A stretch of 64,000 nt of DNA from Leishmania mexicana MHOM/GT/2001/U1103 (lineage: Eukaryota; Euglenozoa; Kinetoplastea; Trypanosomatida; Trypanosomatidae): NCBI RefSeq assembly GCF_000234665.1, contig NC_018324.1, positions 1,049,501 to 1,113,500 on the forward strand. Direction: 5' to 3'. Below the pieces are notes generated by a model. That model was not told the DNA's origin. It did not search any database and saw nothing but the letters and a program-made list of their open reading frames with translations. Position 1 is the first letter of the stretch, and the number at the start of each line of letters is the position of its first letter. The position numbers were made by a program, and so were the translations under genes. Positions 31,662 to 42,655 of the stretch are shown here, one piece after another.

Positions 31662-32516
31662 TTAGTGATGCCTCTGTGACGGGTGGCACGATGACTTTTC
31701 AGCGGGTGCCAATGAAAGGGCGGTTGTGGCATTTGCATCTCCGACCACACGGCACTCACGCACTGAGCTCCCAGGCTTCATCACCCAGTCTAAGCGACGG
31801 CAACGGCCCCAGTCGGTTGGACTCACCACGGTCGTCTGTCCGTCCAAAGACCAGCGGGACAGGTCAGACAAGGTGAAGCTGCATTGAAAAAAGGTTGCAC
31901 CCGCTGCGTCCCAGTCGGACAAGTCAGCGCGGTGAAATATGCAATGAGAAAAATGCGCCCGGCGCACTGCCGCTGCCGACATGTCGGTAGACAAAAACGT
32001 ACAAGAGTGAAACTGGGCACCTGCCATATTTGCCCTCCGCAAGTCACACAAGTTGAACGTGCAGTGCGCAAAGTAGGTTCCCAGAAGAACGGCCTCGGAA
32101 AGATCGCTGCGATTGAAGCTAGCAGACAAACGCGTGCCGGAGAGGTCGATCCTGTGCAAGTCGCGACCCTCAAGCACAGCCCCGATCTCTCTCCGCGGAC
32201 GCCACGCGGCTGCAGAGCTCAACGAAAAATGAGACTTTTTGACGGCGATGGATGGATCTGCTTCGACAGCCAGGAGAGATGAAGGATCAGGCTGCGCGGG
32301 CTCAATTTCTACAGCAGTAAGAACACAATCGCGGAGAAGGCGCCGCGCGCAGTCTACCGCATCTTCCGAGGTCGACCCGGGCTCCGGCGTCGAGCACCCC
32401 GAGGGAACAGATGACGCAGATCCAGTGGTGGTCGTCTCTGCCAACCTTGATGAGCGAAGCAGGAAGAGCGCTTCGAGGATCTGGCCTACGGCTTCTGCGT
32501 TGACGCGGCGGCTCAT
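31662..32516 (-). CDS. Pentapeptide-repeat protein
   Basis: A 284-residue protein from the ATG at 32516 (MSRRVNAEAVGQILEALFLL). The longer frame to 32759 adds a Cys/Phe/Arg-rich stretch that looks like translated 5' UTR. From about residue 115 to 225 every fifth residue tends to be Leu, Phe or Met in the A(D/N)Lxx pattern: GRDLHRIDLSGTRL, NRSDLSEAVLL, FNLCDLRRANMAG, FHSCTFLSTDMS, FHRADLSDWDAAG and SLSDLSRW-type stretches. This builds a right-handed four-sided beta helix. The N-terminal 110 residues are not repeats and include a Ser/Thr/Pro-rich stretch. Pentapeptide proteins have varied or unknown roles; no enzyme domain is attached. Function unknown. Confidence 0.82.
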   Translation of the reverse strand: MSRRVNAEAVGQILEALFLLRSSRLAETTTTGSASSVPSGCSTPEPGSTSEDAVDCARRLLRDCVLTAVEIEPAQPDPSSLLAVEADPSIAVKKSHFSLSSAAAWRPRREIGAVLEGRDLHRIDLSGTRLSASFNRSDLSEAVLLGTYFAHCTFNLCDLRRANMAGAQFHSCTFLSTDMSAAAVRRAHFSHCIFHRADLSDWDAAGATFFQCSFTLSDLSRWSLDGQTTVVSPTDWGRCRRLDWVMKPGSSVRECRVVGDANATTALSLAPAEKSSCHPSQRHH

Positions 32517-33241
32517 GGCAGCACAATCGCGCCGTTCGTATAGTAGTGCCGCCTCTTTGGTCGGCAATGTTGAGAGATGATGATGAGATAGTAGAAAGCA
32601 AAAAAAGAAAGTTGGCATGAACCTGCGCCTCTCATCTCTTCGTGCACAGTGCCTCTGCTTCAGCTGCGCACACGTCCACAGCCAGCATGCTGAGCTCCAA
32701 AAAAAATTGGTACGCAACCACGCAGAAGCGCACAGGTGCCCCTCCTCGCCATTACGCATGCACGAGCAAAACTAAGAGAGCGATAAGAGCAAGCGAAGAC
32801 GACACCAGAGCGATACCTGGTGGGAAATGCCTACTGGAACGCAAAGACGAAAACGGGCATGCAAGATGCTGCTGCACTTCTGCTTTCCCCTGCCTGTTTC
32901 TTTTTTGTTTTCGGACTTCTGAGAGTGCAAGTACACTGGTGATCCACGTAAAGGAATACAGTTTCAAGACACGGCTACGGGGAAAAAAAGGAGGGGGTGG
33001 GGGGTGTTTCCTCAGCAGCCGACCGCGGCTTGCTGAGTGGGACGTACGCCACTCAGACATGTACATGCTGCAGTGAGTTTTCGCGCGCGAGGAAAACGAA
33101 GGCCGTGAGGCCTTTTGGCAATGAACAGCACGTCTTTGCGCGAAAACGAACGATTTGTGGATGGGGCAGAAAGAAGGACGCACTGTGCACGGGCAGCAGT
33201 GCGTGTGACTCTCTTGCTTCTACAATTTTGGTCTCTCCTCT
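32517..33241. other. Intergenic between POC5-like and pentapeptide genes
   Basis: Includes short homopolymers (poly-G at about 32993-33004, poly-A runs) and no supported gene. On the minus strand the part nearest 32517 has C/T-rich tracts that could direct trans-splicing of the pentapeptide gene. Confidence 0.5.
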
Positions 33242-34261
33242 TTACATTCTCCACTGTGTCTTTGATGACTTCGATAGGTGGCGGAACGGCACTGGCGGGC
33301 TGCTGTCGATTGAGCGAGCGCTTTTTGGATCTGCACGCACCACAAAAGGGCCTGATGCACTCGGTGGAACCGCAGCAGATACTGGGGCACGCGAACCTGA
33401 GTGACGATCATACTCGCAGTGCCCCGGGGAAAAGCAGGGATGATAAAAGTTCCCTTTCGCATCAATGTGGTGCACCGGGCAGACGCCGTGGGCGTGCAAG
33501 TTGCTCGGAGTGGAACTATCCATGTGGCCCGGCGTCACAGAGCGGTGGCGTGAATGGCTCTCACGGCTAAGGATTTCTGCAATCGCCTCCACATCCGCGT
33601 CCTGATTCTCTTCGGAGCCGTGAAGTACATGCACGGCCTCTCGGTTCAAGGCGCACATGCCCCGCAGAAAGGCCTCCTTGAGCTTTTCATTCAAGCTGGC
33701 ATCCTTTGCTCTCTCCTCCTCCAATTGCCTCTGGTACCCCTCAATCTGCCCGAGTAGCTCCTGCTCGCGGCAGTCGCGCTTGTGCGCCTCCTTTGCCTCA
33801 AGCCGCTTCTGGCGAAGAGCTGCCGCAAACAGGCGCCACTGCATGTACGCGTGAAATAAGCTAAGCCGCCCAATGTAGACGTGAGCCTCCTCGGCGAGTC
33901 GGCGACGCTCCCGACGAACATCAGCACAGCGCCGCCATATGTGAAAGAGGCGCTCGAGGTGAAGGTTTGCGTGCATCTGCTGCAATTCCACTGCGGCCTG
34001 CATCACTTGCGCCTTCTTCTTGTGGTGACGCGCCTCTTCCGCTGCCTTCGCCGCCTCAGCGTCCGCAATCCTTCGCTCCAGCTGTTTACACACCGCATCA
34101 AGCTCTTGCTTGGCATCATCGCGCACCTGCTGCGTTCGCCGCCGAAGGTACTCCTCTATCATAATTGAAATGTGGTCATTCATGCGAGCGCAAGCGCCGC
34201 CAACGTTCTCAGCCACCTCAGCCACGAAGCTCTCATCAGTCTCTGCCTTTACGAGCGGCAT
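33242..34261 (-). CDS. POC5-like centriolar coiled-coil protein
   Basis: A 339-residue protein from the ATG at 34261; the frame to 34306 begins with TTG. Residues 25-95 are charged helix or coiled coil. Around 100-150 are two short tryptophan-containing helices (HLERLFHIWRRCADVRRERR and LFHAYMQWRLFAAALRQKR), spaced like the centrin-binding Sfi1-type repeats of POC5. A coiled coil follows (about 155-195) and then EAFLRGMCALNREAVHVL (196-213), which closely matches the conserved box of vertebrate POC5. The C-terminal third is disordered, with a His/Cys-containing patch (HAHGVCPVHHID, FYHPCFSPGH). POC5 binds centrin and is needed for centriole elongation in animals; a basal-body role here is inferred. 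Confidence 0.72.
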   Translation of the reverse strand: MPLVKAETDESFVAEVAENVGGACARMNDHISIMIEEYLRRRTQQVRDDAKQELDAVCKQLERRIADAEAAKAAEEARHHKKKAQVMQAAVELQQMHANLHLERLFHIWRRCADVRRERRRLAEEAHVYIGRLSLFHAYMQWRLFAAALRQKRLEAKEAHKRDCREQELLGQIEGYQRQLEEERAKDASLNEKLKEAFLRGMCALNREAVHVLHGSEENQDADVEAIAEILSRESHSRHRSVTPGHMDSSTPSNLHAHGVCPVHHIDAKGNFYHPCFSPGHCEYDRHSGSRAPVSAAVPPSASGPFVVRADPKSARSIDSSPPVPFRHLSKSSKTQWRM

Positions 34262-35207
34262 TCTGCAGCGTGCGATGGTGTTGAGGCAGACAGGCGATCG
34301 TTGCAAAGGAAATATATATATATATAAGATGTACCCTGTTTTATGGAATTCGTCAATAAAACGTCACAAAGGCAACGAAGACGTCGAAGGGAAAGAGGAA
34401 CCACACGAATGTTTTTTTTTCCTGAACTTTTGTGTGTGTGTGTGTGTATTTTCTTTCTCCCACTCAACGGAGGAGGGATTCTACCCCGCACTCCGACGAA
34501 GAAAAAAAAAAAAGAAAGCCTGCCAAAACCCCCCTCTGCCCCTATGCTTCTGCATGTTCACGCGGAACCCAAAACTCACCTCGCAAAGAGAGCCGGTGTG
34601 GGGCGGATACTGAAAACGGAGGGTTGTGGAACTGTGGAAGAATGGCGCAGTCCCAACGCACGTTGCAGAGGAGCCTATGGAGCTCCTGCGTACAGCGGCT
34701 CAGTGGGACTGCAGGCAGAATATGTGCGCACCCACACAAACATCAAAAAGGATGAAGAGAAGGGCGAGAAGTGGAAGGGGAGCCCTCCGCCAACCTGCCT
34801 CAGGTTGCGAAAGCAACGAAAAAAAAACGGAAAAAACTGTGCACCGTTTGTCTGCATCTCCAGCGTCCGGCAGGTCCTGGTTGCGCTGTCTTGTGCGGTG
34901 GTAAAGCCAGTCGACAGCTGCGGAGTCCGATGGTCTTAGTGTTTTCGTTTTTTCTTGCGTCTTGAACTGAAACGATAGCTGCGAAGCACGAGGCCTAAAG
35001 ACGGCGATGCAGCGGGGTCTGCTTCGAAGGAGGAACACTACAAAAGAGTCAAAAGCGCCTCAGAAAGAAAAAAGCGGAACACTGGCTGTAGAGAGCCGCA
35101 TGTCACACACGCCGCCTTTGCACCACACCAATGCCTGCCGTGCTGACGCAAGTGGTGAAAAAGAGTCTTGTGCAAAGGAAGAGGCGTAAGGACGTACACA
35201 TACGTGC
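34262..35207. other. Intergenic upstream of the POC5-like gene
   Basis: No gene seen. Has (TA)n at about 34312-34326, (GT)n at 34433-34447, and poly-A runs at 34500-34513 and 34828-34834. Probably the 3' UTR of the 1443-residue protein gene plus splice signals for the POC5-like gene. Confidence 0.5.
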
Positions 35208-38200
35208 TTACTTTTCAGCAAACATTTCTTTCGTGGTCAAGCTTGGTTGAGCGTCGAGGGACTCGTCAGCAAGGCCACCCTCCTTCTCCTGCATCTTCGC
35301 CGCCTGCTGAGGGTCTAGTGTCGTCCCGTTGATGCGCAGTTCCTCCTGCCTTTTGCGCAGCTCTGTGTACTCCTTCGCTGCCATCTGCGTTCGCAGCAGC
35401 GGGTTGCGCGTAATTTTTTCTTGCTGCACGGCCTCCTTATAGAGCAGTGCTGTTCCGTATGTGTACGCGTGCTGCGCAGAGTTCTCGAGGTGCGCTTCGA
35501 GGGCGTTGATCGTGCGATCAAGCTCCTTGCGGTCGATCAAGTGCGCCATCTTCTCGCGCACTTTGGTCAGCTCCTCCATCAACACAAGCTTCTGCGATCG
35601 GTCGCCAGCCAGCAAAATCTGACACAGGCGCCTCAGAGCATCGTTGATGAGGCGGTGGCCTCGCACGCGCGACGCCAACGCGCACTGGGTGTAGATATAC
35701 ACATAGGCCGGCTCGTACATGTCCCACATCCGTTGTACCTCGTCCCGGTCCTTGGGATGCACGCGAAAGGCAAAGTACATGTGAGTCCAGAAGAGAAAGG
35801 GATCAGAGCCTTCGTGCTCCTTGGAGCGCCACTTGAGTATTTTGCGCCGGAACACCGTCTCTGCGACTGCATTGAGCGTGCTGTAGTACGGCACCAGTTC
35901 TGGCGTCACAGAGCCGCCACGAGCACGCTGCTCCATGTCCTTCATCAAAAGCTCATTGGAAGGCTGCCACTTCAGACGTCGGTGCACCTCCTTTGTGATA
36001 GCCTCGCCGTAGGCAGGCAGGTTTGCGTGCACAACAGCAAGCCGGTACGGTAGCTCGCTGAACGGCTCGACCCAGTGACGCGGCTCACCTTGCGCAAAGA
36101 GCTTGTCCACCACCGTCTCCACATCCTGCAGGTGTCGCAGCACGTGATCACCAGGAGTGTAGATACGAAGCATGTATTTTGCCTCTGTGAGTAGGGGCGC
36201 CTTCCACGATGCGGGCAGCCGCTCGCGCGCTGTGCGCACCGCCAGATGATACAAGTTCACGCACTTGTCGCGGTAGGACTGGCTGGTCTGGAAGCGGCCC
36301 TGCCGCTGCATGAACTCCGAGTGCTCCCAGTACAAGTCCCCCATATAGCGCAGCCACAAATGCTCTGCGGTTTCCTGAGTAAGAGGTGCACCTTCCAAGA
36401 ACACACGCGCGCGCTCAGGGAACGGGTGGATGGATGGGTGCGTCTTCTTGTTGACATTTTCCAAGCAGCGGTCAGAGATATCCGTCGCGAGCGTTAGGCG
36501 ACCTCGACGTTCGTTAAACCACATGTACTCTGTTTCGTCTGTCATGGGGTACCAGCGCTTACTGCTGCCGGAGTGCCACAACGCTTCGGCCTTGTCGAGT
36601 TGCCCGGAGATCTCCGCAAAGACAGCATTCTCTCCATCGAGGAACTCCTTCTCATCATACTCATAGGGTGGGTCTGAGTCGGGTACCGGAATCTGCACAA
36701 TATCCTTGCCAGCCTTCGCATAGTTGGAGAAGAGCTCGATCGAATCCTCGTAAAGCTCCTCGGCACGGGAGCGAAAGCGAGTGTCGGCGAAGTCGAGGAA
36801 CATGCAATGGAACTTCTTGCCTGTGTAGAACGCTAATGCACCGCGACACCACTGGTAAAACGCCTCCACCGCGGCGTCGCGGGACGCGTCGCTGATACCG
36901 TCAACGCGGGAGGGGCACCTGATGCGGGCATCGTTGAGGTGACGGTGGAGAAACTCTTTGTGTGTCTCCAGTTGTTCTGCACTCTGGAACTCTGTGATCA
37001 TGAACTCGCCGAGCTCATTCTTGATCCACTTCATGAAGGGCTGGGTAATGGGCTCATACTTACGATCGCGCACCATGACCGCATAGCGCTGCACTGGGTT
37101 CTTGCGAATCGTCTCAAGCTCGAGGGAAGTCATCTCTTGGACAAAATTCATGAAGTTCCTCCCTAGAAGCTTGCTCTTCGCCGATGCACGTCGAAGAATC
37201 TCGTCTGCCTCTGCCTTAACGGCGTTCGCCTCGGTGGCGCGATTCCCCTTAAACTTGTAAAAGTCGGCGAGAAAGTGCTTAGTGTGGGCCTCGAAGACGA
37301 GGCGAAACACCTCCTCCTGCTCCTTGGGCACCTCTGGATGATCGCCAACGCGCCCTTCGCGGAAGCGCTCCATTGCGTCGTACAGCATCTTCTCACACTT
37401 GTCCTCGCTCGTCACCTGAGTAAGGTTCCCGAATTCTGTCAGAGTCTGCTGAAATGCGTCGCGATACGCCCGCCATGTCTTCTCGAGATCCTCCTTGTTG
37501 AACTCGACTGCGTCCACTGCATCGACACCACGGTACGGATCCACAATGGAGTCCGTCTCCCACGGCAAATTGGGTAGCAGAATATCGGAGTCGTACGACA
37601 GCTTCGACTTGCGCAGCCGCTCCTGGCGCTCGAGCCGCTGGCGCTCCGACCTCTTCATCGGTTTGCCGTCCTTGCCCACAAGCTTCTTCTCCTTTGCATC
37701 CTTCTCCTGTGCCTCAGCGGCTGCCTCAAGTGAGTCGTTCTTTGAAACCTCGCGAAACAGCGGCAGTGCCTTATACCCGGCTACCAGCTCCGGCAAAGAC
37801 TTGAGCCTGTGCATCTTCACTTCGTCAAACGCAGACGCTCCAGACGGGGCGTCGTCCAGCGTCACCCGCTCATCGTCGCGCAGCGGTGGCGGAACGTAAT
37901 ACTCCCTTTCAGGCTGCTTTTCTTCCAGGGGGTCGTGCACCATACCATACTGTCGAATCATGGGCTCTGTCTCGACGAGAGTCTCGCGATACCACTTCGG
38001 CATCTCATTCAGCTCTCTGGATTGCGGAACGCGGAAGAGCTCGTTTGGCACATCTGGTTCCGCGTTTTTCGGTCTCTCAGCGACGTGGATAAACCCCTCC
38101 GGCCTAGATGGGTCAACAGCTCCTGAGTCCGACTCGGTCGTCGCCACAGACACTTTGATATGAATCTGAGAAACTGCTGGCTGCCCTTCCGCTGTCTCCT

Positions 38201-39539
38201 CAAGAAGCGGAGACTCGATTTTCTCCACTATCTCTCCGTCGGTCAGGGAGAAAGTCGTCTTGCCGGGATCTAGCGCCTGTCGCTTCGTCTCCAGTTCCTT
38301 GAATTTTTGGATATTCGCCTCAACCTGAGCACGTAGCATCGGACGGTCACCGTATTGCTTCGATGTGTTGTGGTGCGCCTTCGTCATTGCTACTGCTGGG
38401 TCGTGGCCAGCTAGCCGGGCGGCCTCCGCCTCTTGCTCCAGCATCTCATACTGAATGCTTGCCTGGGTTGCGATGGCGGCCCCCTGCTCCACAGTAATGC
38501 CAGTCGGCAGCGGTTCCATATCCGCCTTGGGGAAGCCAGATATCGGATCGATCTGTGCGGGGTTCAGTTCCCTCTTCCCCGCCGTGAGGGCCTGATGCGC
38601 CCCGTACGCCTGCAGCTTTATCTTTGTCTTGGCCACTTCGAGAGGATCTGCAGTACCAGAGAGTGCCTGGTATGTCTGGTCTGGGTCAAGATCCACGACG
38701 CCAGAGAGAATGCCGTGGTACACGTCGCCCATTTCAGACTGACGCTGCTCCTCTTCTTTCAACAGCGCCCGGTCCGTTTGCAAGCTTTGGTGAACGGCTT
38801 TGCGCTCCTCGCCCTCGATGAGCCACATGCGGTCCTTGTAGCGGGTGTCGGCAAGGTGCCTCCAGGAAGAGTCGGTCCATCGCTGATCAGTAGGTAGCAC
38901 CCGGCGACGACCGTTTTCATCGTAGTGGTCCAGGTAATCCGTGTAGCCTTGTGGCCATATCATCCGATCTTTCTGAATCTTGAAAGACCGGTCCTTCCAG
39001 TGCAGATACCACTCCTGCTCACGCTCGATCGGATCCTGGACGAACAAGTCGAAGCGATCGCGGATATCCTGAATCACCTCCTCCGAGGTCGGGATGAGAG
39101 ACTTGCGCCACCGGACCTCCCACGGCAGACCGTCGACGTCCTGCTGCTCCTCCAGCATGTCGCGCCGCATCTGTGGGGAGCTCTTTGTCAGTCGCTCGCC
39201 GGGGCCATACTCGCCAAACTTTGCCCGCATCTCACGCTCCTTGTCAATGTCGCTGCGCCGCCGAGCTTCATCGGACATGTCGGGCAACTTCACATGCTCG
39301 AGATTGTTGAGTCCGAATTGAATGTGCTGCGTAAGATCAGGCGACTCCGCGACAGATATCTGAGAGCCTGTGTTGGGGTCGGCGTTGGGCTGGCCACGCT
39401 GGTGGTCGCGCGACCTGCCGAGGGAGCTCTGTGACTGGTGACGCACCGCACTCCACTGCGTTGGATATCCAGCACACCTCTTACATGATAGTGAGAAGCA
39501 TCGCGCAGATGGGCGCCCACTTCGTACCCTGCTCATCAT
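35208..39539 (-). CDS. Large putative mitochondrial protein, function unknown
   Basis: A 1443-residue protein. Two consecutive ATGs (39539 and 39536) begin it, followed by an Arg/Ser-rich, acid-free segment (about residues 1-50) typical of mitochondrial import sequences. The mature part is charged and predominantly helical, rich in Glu, Arg, Trp and Tyr (for example EQEWYLHWKDRSFKIQKDR and QGYTDYLDHYDENGRRRVL). It has a Glu/Lys-rich basic patch near residue 620 (EKDAKEKKLVGKDGKPMKR). I see no recognised catalytic motif and no membrane segment. The size, the many Trp/Tyr residues and the import sequence resemble the kinetoplastid-specific large proteins of the mitochondrial ribosome or its assembly machinery, but this is only a resemblance. 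High GC at third positions and one uninterrupted frame make it a certain gene. Confidence 0.85.
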   Translation of the reverse strand: MMSRVRSGRPSARCFSLSCKRCAGYPTQWSAVRHQSQSSLGRSRDHQRGQPNADPNTGSQISVAESPDLTQHIQFGLNNLEHVKLPDMSDEARRRSDIDKEREMRAKFGEYGPGERLTKSSPQMRRDMLEEQQDVDGLPWEVRWRKSLIPTSEEVIQDIRDRFDLFVQDPIEREQEWYLHWKDRSFKIQKDRMIWPQGYTDYLDHYDENGRRRVLPTDQRWTDSSWRHLADTRYKDRMWLIEGEERKAVHQSLQTDRALLKEEEQRQSEMGDVYHGILSGVVDLDPDQTYQALSGTADPLEVAKTKIKLQAYGAHQALTAGKRELNPAQIDPISGFPKADMEPLPTGITVEQGAAIATQASIQYEMLEQEAEAARLAGHDPAVAMTKAHHNTSKQYGDRPMLRAQVEANIQKFKELETKRQALDPGKTTFSLTDGEIVEKIESPLLEETAEGQPAVSQIHIKVSVATTESDSGAVDPSRPEGFIHVAERPKNAEPDVPNELFRVPQSRELNEMPKWYRETLVETEPMIRQYGMVHDPLEEKQPEREYYVPPPLRDDERVTLDDAPSGASAFDEVKMHRLKSLPELVAGYKALPLFREVSKNDSLEAAAEAQEKDAKEKKLVGKDGKPMKRSERQRLERQERLRKSKLSYDSDILLPNLPWETDSIVDPYRGVDAVDAVEFNKEDLEKTWRAYRDAFQQTLTEFGNLTQVTSEDKCEKMLYDAMERFREGRVGDHPEVPKEQEEVFRLVFEAHTKHFLADFYKFKGNRATEANAVKAEADEILRRASAKSKLLGRNFMNFVQEMTSLELETIRKNPVQRYAVMVRDRKYEPITQPFMKWIKNELGEFMITEFQSAEQLETHKEFLHRHLNDARIRCPSRVDGISDASRDAAVEAFYQWCRGALAFYTGKKFHCMFLDFADTRFRSRAEELYEDSIELFSNYAKAGKDIVQIPVPDSDPPYEYDEKEFLDGENAVFAEISGQLDKAEALWHSGSSKRWYPMTDETEYMWFNERRGRLTLATDISDRCLENVNKKTHPSIHPFPERARVFLEGAPLTQETAEHLWLRYMGDLYWEHSEFMQRQGRFQTSQSYRDKCVNLYHLAVRTARERLPASWKAPLLTEAKYMLRIYTPGDHVLRHLQDVETVVDKLFAQGEPRHWVEPFSELPYRLAVVHANLPAYGEAITKEVHRRLKWQPSNELLMKDMEQRARGGSVTPELVPYYSTLNAVAETVFRRKILKWRSKEHEGSDPFLFWTHMYFAFRVHPKDRDEVQRMWDMYEPAYVYIYTQCALASRVRGHRLINDALRRLCQILLAGDRSQKLVLMEELTKVREKMAHLIDRKELDRTINALEAHLENSAQHAYTYGTALLYKEAVQQEKITRNPLLRTQMAAKEYTELRKRQEELRINGTTLDPQQAAKMQEKEGGLADESLDAQPSLTTKEMFAEK

Positions 39540-40616
39540 TCTTGAGAGCTTCAGAGTGTGGGTGTGGGTGTGTGAAGAACGGCGGTCAAAGCGCTACTGA
39601 ATCCGCTGTGTTCTATCCCTCTCGCTTTCCCGCAAGAACTGCGAGTGGGGCGGATGGAAACCAAAGAAGGCGGAGAAAGTTGAAGAAAAGGCTGGCCGAT
39701 GAAATGGAGACCTTGGCGAAGGGATGAGAGCGGGCATGTGGACCCAACAAGAACTTGCCGAACCAAGCCCGACTGCGCAGCCTCTCTTGATCTCACAGCA
39801 CGCCCCTTTTCGTGGGCCGCTGCTGCGCCTGCCTGTTGCCCCGAAAAAGGAGCCGAGGTGCTGTACGTGCACTGAGTCGTTTCTCCCGCCCCTCACGGCT
39901 TTCTTCAGTTTCGATCGTTTTCGTGGAAATAGACGGAGTCACACAAATAAAACACAAAGACGCCCCGCCTCCCTCGGCACTGCCACGTGCGCAGCATGCT
40001 TTAGCTTTACAGAGGCACGATAGCACCGGCAGAGGATTCCGTAAGATACAAATCTCACAAGCGTTTCTTACTTTCTTCCCCCCTGGCGAGGTACACTACA
40101 TTCCTGCTAGCTTGTCAGACTGCGCAACGCTCAAGCGGCAAGCTGCGGTTCTTCCAATAGGAGTGTGGCCTGTGTACCTCAGAGGATCCCCCAGGATTTT
40201 TCCTGTTGAAAAGGGAAAGGAAGAGCGCCCTCTCCTCCCTGCATGTCTCGGAAAAAGACCCTGAGCACGAGAGGCCAGAAGTCACAGTGTAGACATGCAC
40301 CAGACATACAGGAGATCGGGAGCACGCAAGATAAGAAAAAAAAGAAAACGTACTCAGCAAAATGGGAAACCAGAAACAACGTTCTCAAAACTGTCAGTTG
40401 TGGAGAAACACAACACCGCACACAGCATCGGGAAAAGGGAGGAGCGAGAGCGTGAAAAGGCTAGGAGACAGGGAAGCCGAATTATTACACGCACGCACAC
40501 AAGAGAGATCGTCCGGCTCTGAGATGAAAAGAGCCTCAGTGCGTTCCGACGCACCGGAAAGGATTTGCGGTGCCCTGAGGCGCTCCCATGCTCAGCGCCG
40601 CTCTGTCACGAGAATG
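39540..40616. other. Intergenic between the FtsH-like gene and the 1443-residue gene
   Basis: No supported gene. Contains poly-A tracts (about 40336-40348). The minus strand near 39598-39680 has C/T-rich stretches that fit a splice-acceptor region for the downstream gene. Confidence 0.5.
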
Positions 40617-42608
40617 CTATGAGATTGGAACGGTTCTCCGACCGTTTGCCTGGTCGCTGTTCCCGCCTCGTGGCGGCGCAGCCTTGCTTTCCGAAGCCTG
40701 TGAGAGGCGCGGAGGACGCTCTGGGAGAGCCTCGCCCTTTATAATCTTCTCAAGATCCTTGCCACTGAGAGTCTCATACTTGAGCAGGTTGTTGGCGATA
40801 CTCTCCAGCTCGGCGCGGTGGCTTAGAAGAAGCTCTTTGGTCTCGATGTAGGCCTGCTCCACAAGGCGATGTACCTCCTTTTCGATTTTGAGCTTCGTCT
40901 CATCTGAAATGTAGGCGCCTTCGGCGGTGTCGGGTGTACCATAGTCGACGAAGCCCATGGCGTCGCTGAACCCGAACTGTCGCACCATGTGGCGGGCCAT
41001 GTTTGTGGCCTGCTGAAAATCCGAGCCTGCGCCGGTCGTGATATCGTCAGGGCCCAAAAGAATCTCTTCGCCGACTCGTCCCGCCACACACACCTTCAGG
41101 CGAGCCAGGCACTGGCGCTTGCTTTGACTGTACTTATCCCTGTCCGGCTGCTGCTGGACGAGTCCCATAATGCCGTTGCCGCGGGGAACAATGGTTGCCT
41201 TGTGGACAGGATCGGCACCCTCGTCCTTCAGCAAGATAGCACTCAAAGCGTGGCCGCCCTCGTGGAACGCAGTCACGCGACGCTCCTCCTCCGGCACAAT
41301 CTTCTTGCTCTCGGCACCCATCATGACGCGGTCCTTGGCGTACTCTATCTCTTCGCTGGTCACCTTCGCCTTGTTCAGCACCGCGGCCCTGATGGCTGCC
41401 AAATTCACCAAATTGCTAAGCTCGGCACCAGTGAAGCCAGTTGTTCCGCGTGCAATATCCATTGCATTGACCGTGCTGTCTGTCTTGATTTTGTCAAGGT
41501 ACACCTGAGCCACCTCCGCGCGCCCTTTCATATCCGGAGGGTCAACGGTGATGGTGGTGTCCAGACGACCGGGGCGAGTGAGTGCCTTGTCCAACGTTTC
41601 AGGGGTGTTCGTGGCGGCGAGGACAATAACAGCCTCGTCGGAGTCGAAGCCGTCCATCTCTGCCAAGAGCTGGTTCAACGTCATGCGAGAGGTGCTATGG
41701 TCGGAACGAGAGCGGCGACCGCCTAATGCGTCCACCTCGTCGATGAAAATCAGAGCTGGTGAGTTGGCCTTTGCGGCCGCGAAAAGTTCGCGAACGCGGC
41801 GGGCGCCAACGCCAACAAACATCTCATCGAACTCGCTTCCGGTGGCGTAGAAAAAGCTCACGCCAGCCTCCTTGGCAATCGCCTTTGCTAGCATGGTTTT
41901 CCCGCACCCTGGCGGACCGGTGAGCAGCGCTCCTTTTGGCAGCCGCCCACCCAAATTGTAGAACTTCTCGGGGTCCTTTAGAAACTCAACAATCTCCTCC
42001 AGCTCTTTTTTCGCCTCATCGCATCCGCGGATGCTATCAAAGGTGACCTCCAAGTTGTCCAGATTCACCGGCTTCACGTCGACAGAGCCGAACAGGCCAG
42101 ATATGCCAGAGCGCGCAAATCCTGACTTGTTTGTAGGCTGGCCCTCCTGAAAGCGATCGTTGAACTCCTCGACCAGGCTGATGAAGCAGCTAAGAGCAAT
42201 CCCGAAGAGCAAGAACATCCAGAAGCGGGTGGCCCAGGAAGCCTTCTGCGGGGCTGACACGACCACAATCGGTCTTTCCTTCGTGCCCAGATCGCTTGGG
42301 AGCGGTTGCTGTTGTGGCTGCCCATACGACATACCCCCTTGCGGCAGGGGTGGTGGAGGAGCCATATACGTAGCATTATACGGAGGCCACAGAGGCTGCG
42401 CGTAGTGTGATTGCGGCGGCGGTGGCGGTGGTGGAGGATAGGTCCCGGGGGCGGAGTAGTACGTGCGCCTTTGCAGAAACTCCGGCGCCACAATCAGCGT
42501 CGTCCGACACTGGGATAGAACTCCGGCATGCACGCGAAGCACTGTTGTTCGTCGGTTGACGACCAAAGATGCGTCCCTGAAATACCTTCGCATTTCGAAC
42601 GCCGGCAT
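40617..42608 (-). CDS. Mitochondrial FtsH/Yme1-type ATP-dependent zinc protease
   Basis: A 663-residue protein from the ATG at 42608. An earlier in-frame ATG at 42728 is unlikely because the best trans-splice acceptor (42657-42656) lies between the two. Residues 6-50 are basic and acid-poor (mitochondrial import). A poly-Pro/Gln stretch follows (about 57-103), then one membrane segment (about 126-144, [17 protein letters not shown]). The AAA module has Walker A GPPGCGKT (231-238), Walker [10 protein letters not shown] (around 285-293) and the second region of homology [19 protein letters not shown]. The M41 peptidase has HEGGH (449-453), with the further acidic ligand in the GSDFQQAT region. 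A single membrane span fits the i-AAA (Yme1) type of the inner membrane, which degrades misfolded inner-membrane and intermembrane-space proteins. Confidence 0.93.
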   Translation of the reverse strand: MPAFEMRRYFRDASLVVNRRTTVLRVHAGVLSQCRTTLIVAPEFLQRRTYYSAPGTYPPPPPPPPQSHYAQPLWPPYNATYMAPPPPLPQGGMSYGQPQQQPLPSDLGTKERPIVVVSAPQKASWATRFWMFLLFGIALSCFISLVEEFNDRFQEGQPTNKSGFARSGISGLFGSVDVKPVNLDNLEVTFDSIRGCDEAKKELEEIVEFLKDPEKFYNLGGRLPKGALLTGPPGCGKTMLAKAIAKEAGVSFFYATGSEFDEMFVGVGARRVRELFAAAKANSPALIFIDEVDALGGRRSRSDHSTSRMTLNQLLAEMDGFDSDEAVIVLAATNTPETLDKALTRPGRLDTTITVDPPDMKGRAEVAQVYLDKIKTDSTVNAMDIARGTTGFTGAELSNLVNLAAIRAAVLNKAKVTSEEIEYAKDRVMMGAESKKIVPEEERRVTAFHEGGHALSAILLKDEGADPVHKATIVPRGNGIMGLVQQQPDRDKYSQSKRQCLARLKVCVAGRVGEEILLGPDDITTGAGSDFQQATNMARHMVRQFGFSDAMGFVDYGTPDTAEGAYISDETKLKIEKEVHRLVEQAYIETKELLLSHRAELESIANNLLKYETLSGKDLEKIIKGEALPERPPRLSQASESKAAPPRGGNSDQANGRRTVPIS

Positions 42609-42655
42609 GTTGTCGCTGTTTGCGTGGTTTTTCTTTTCAGAAAAGATCAATAATA

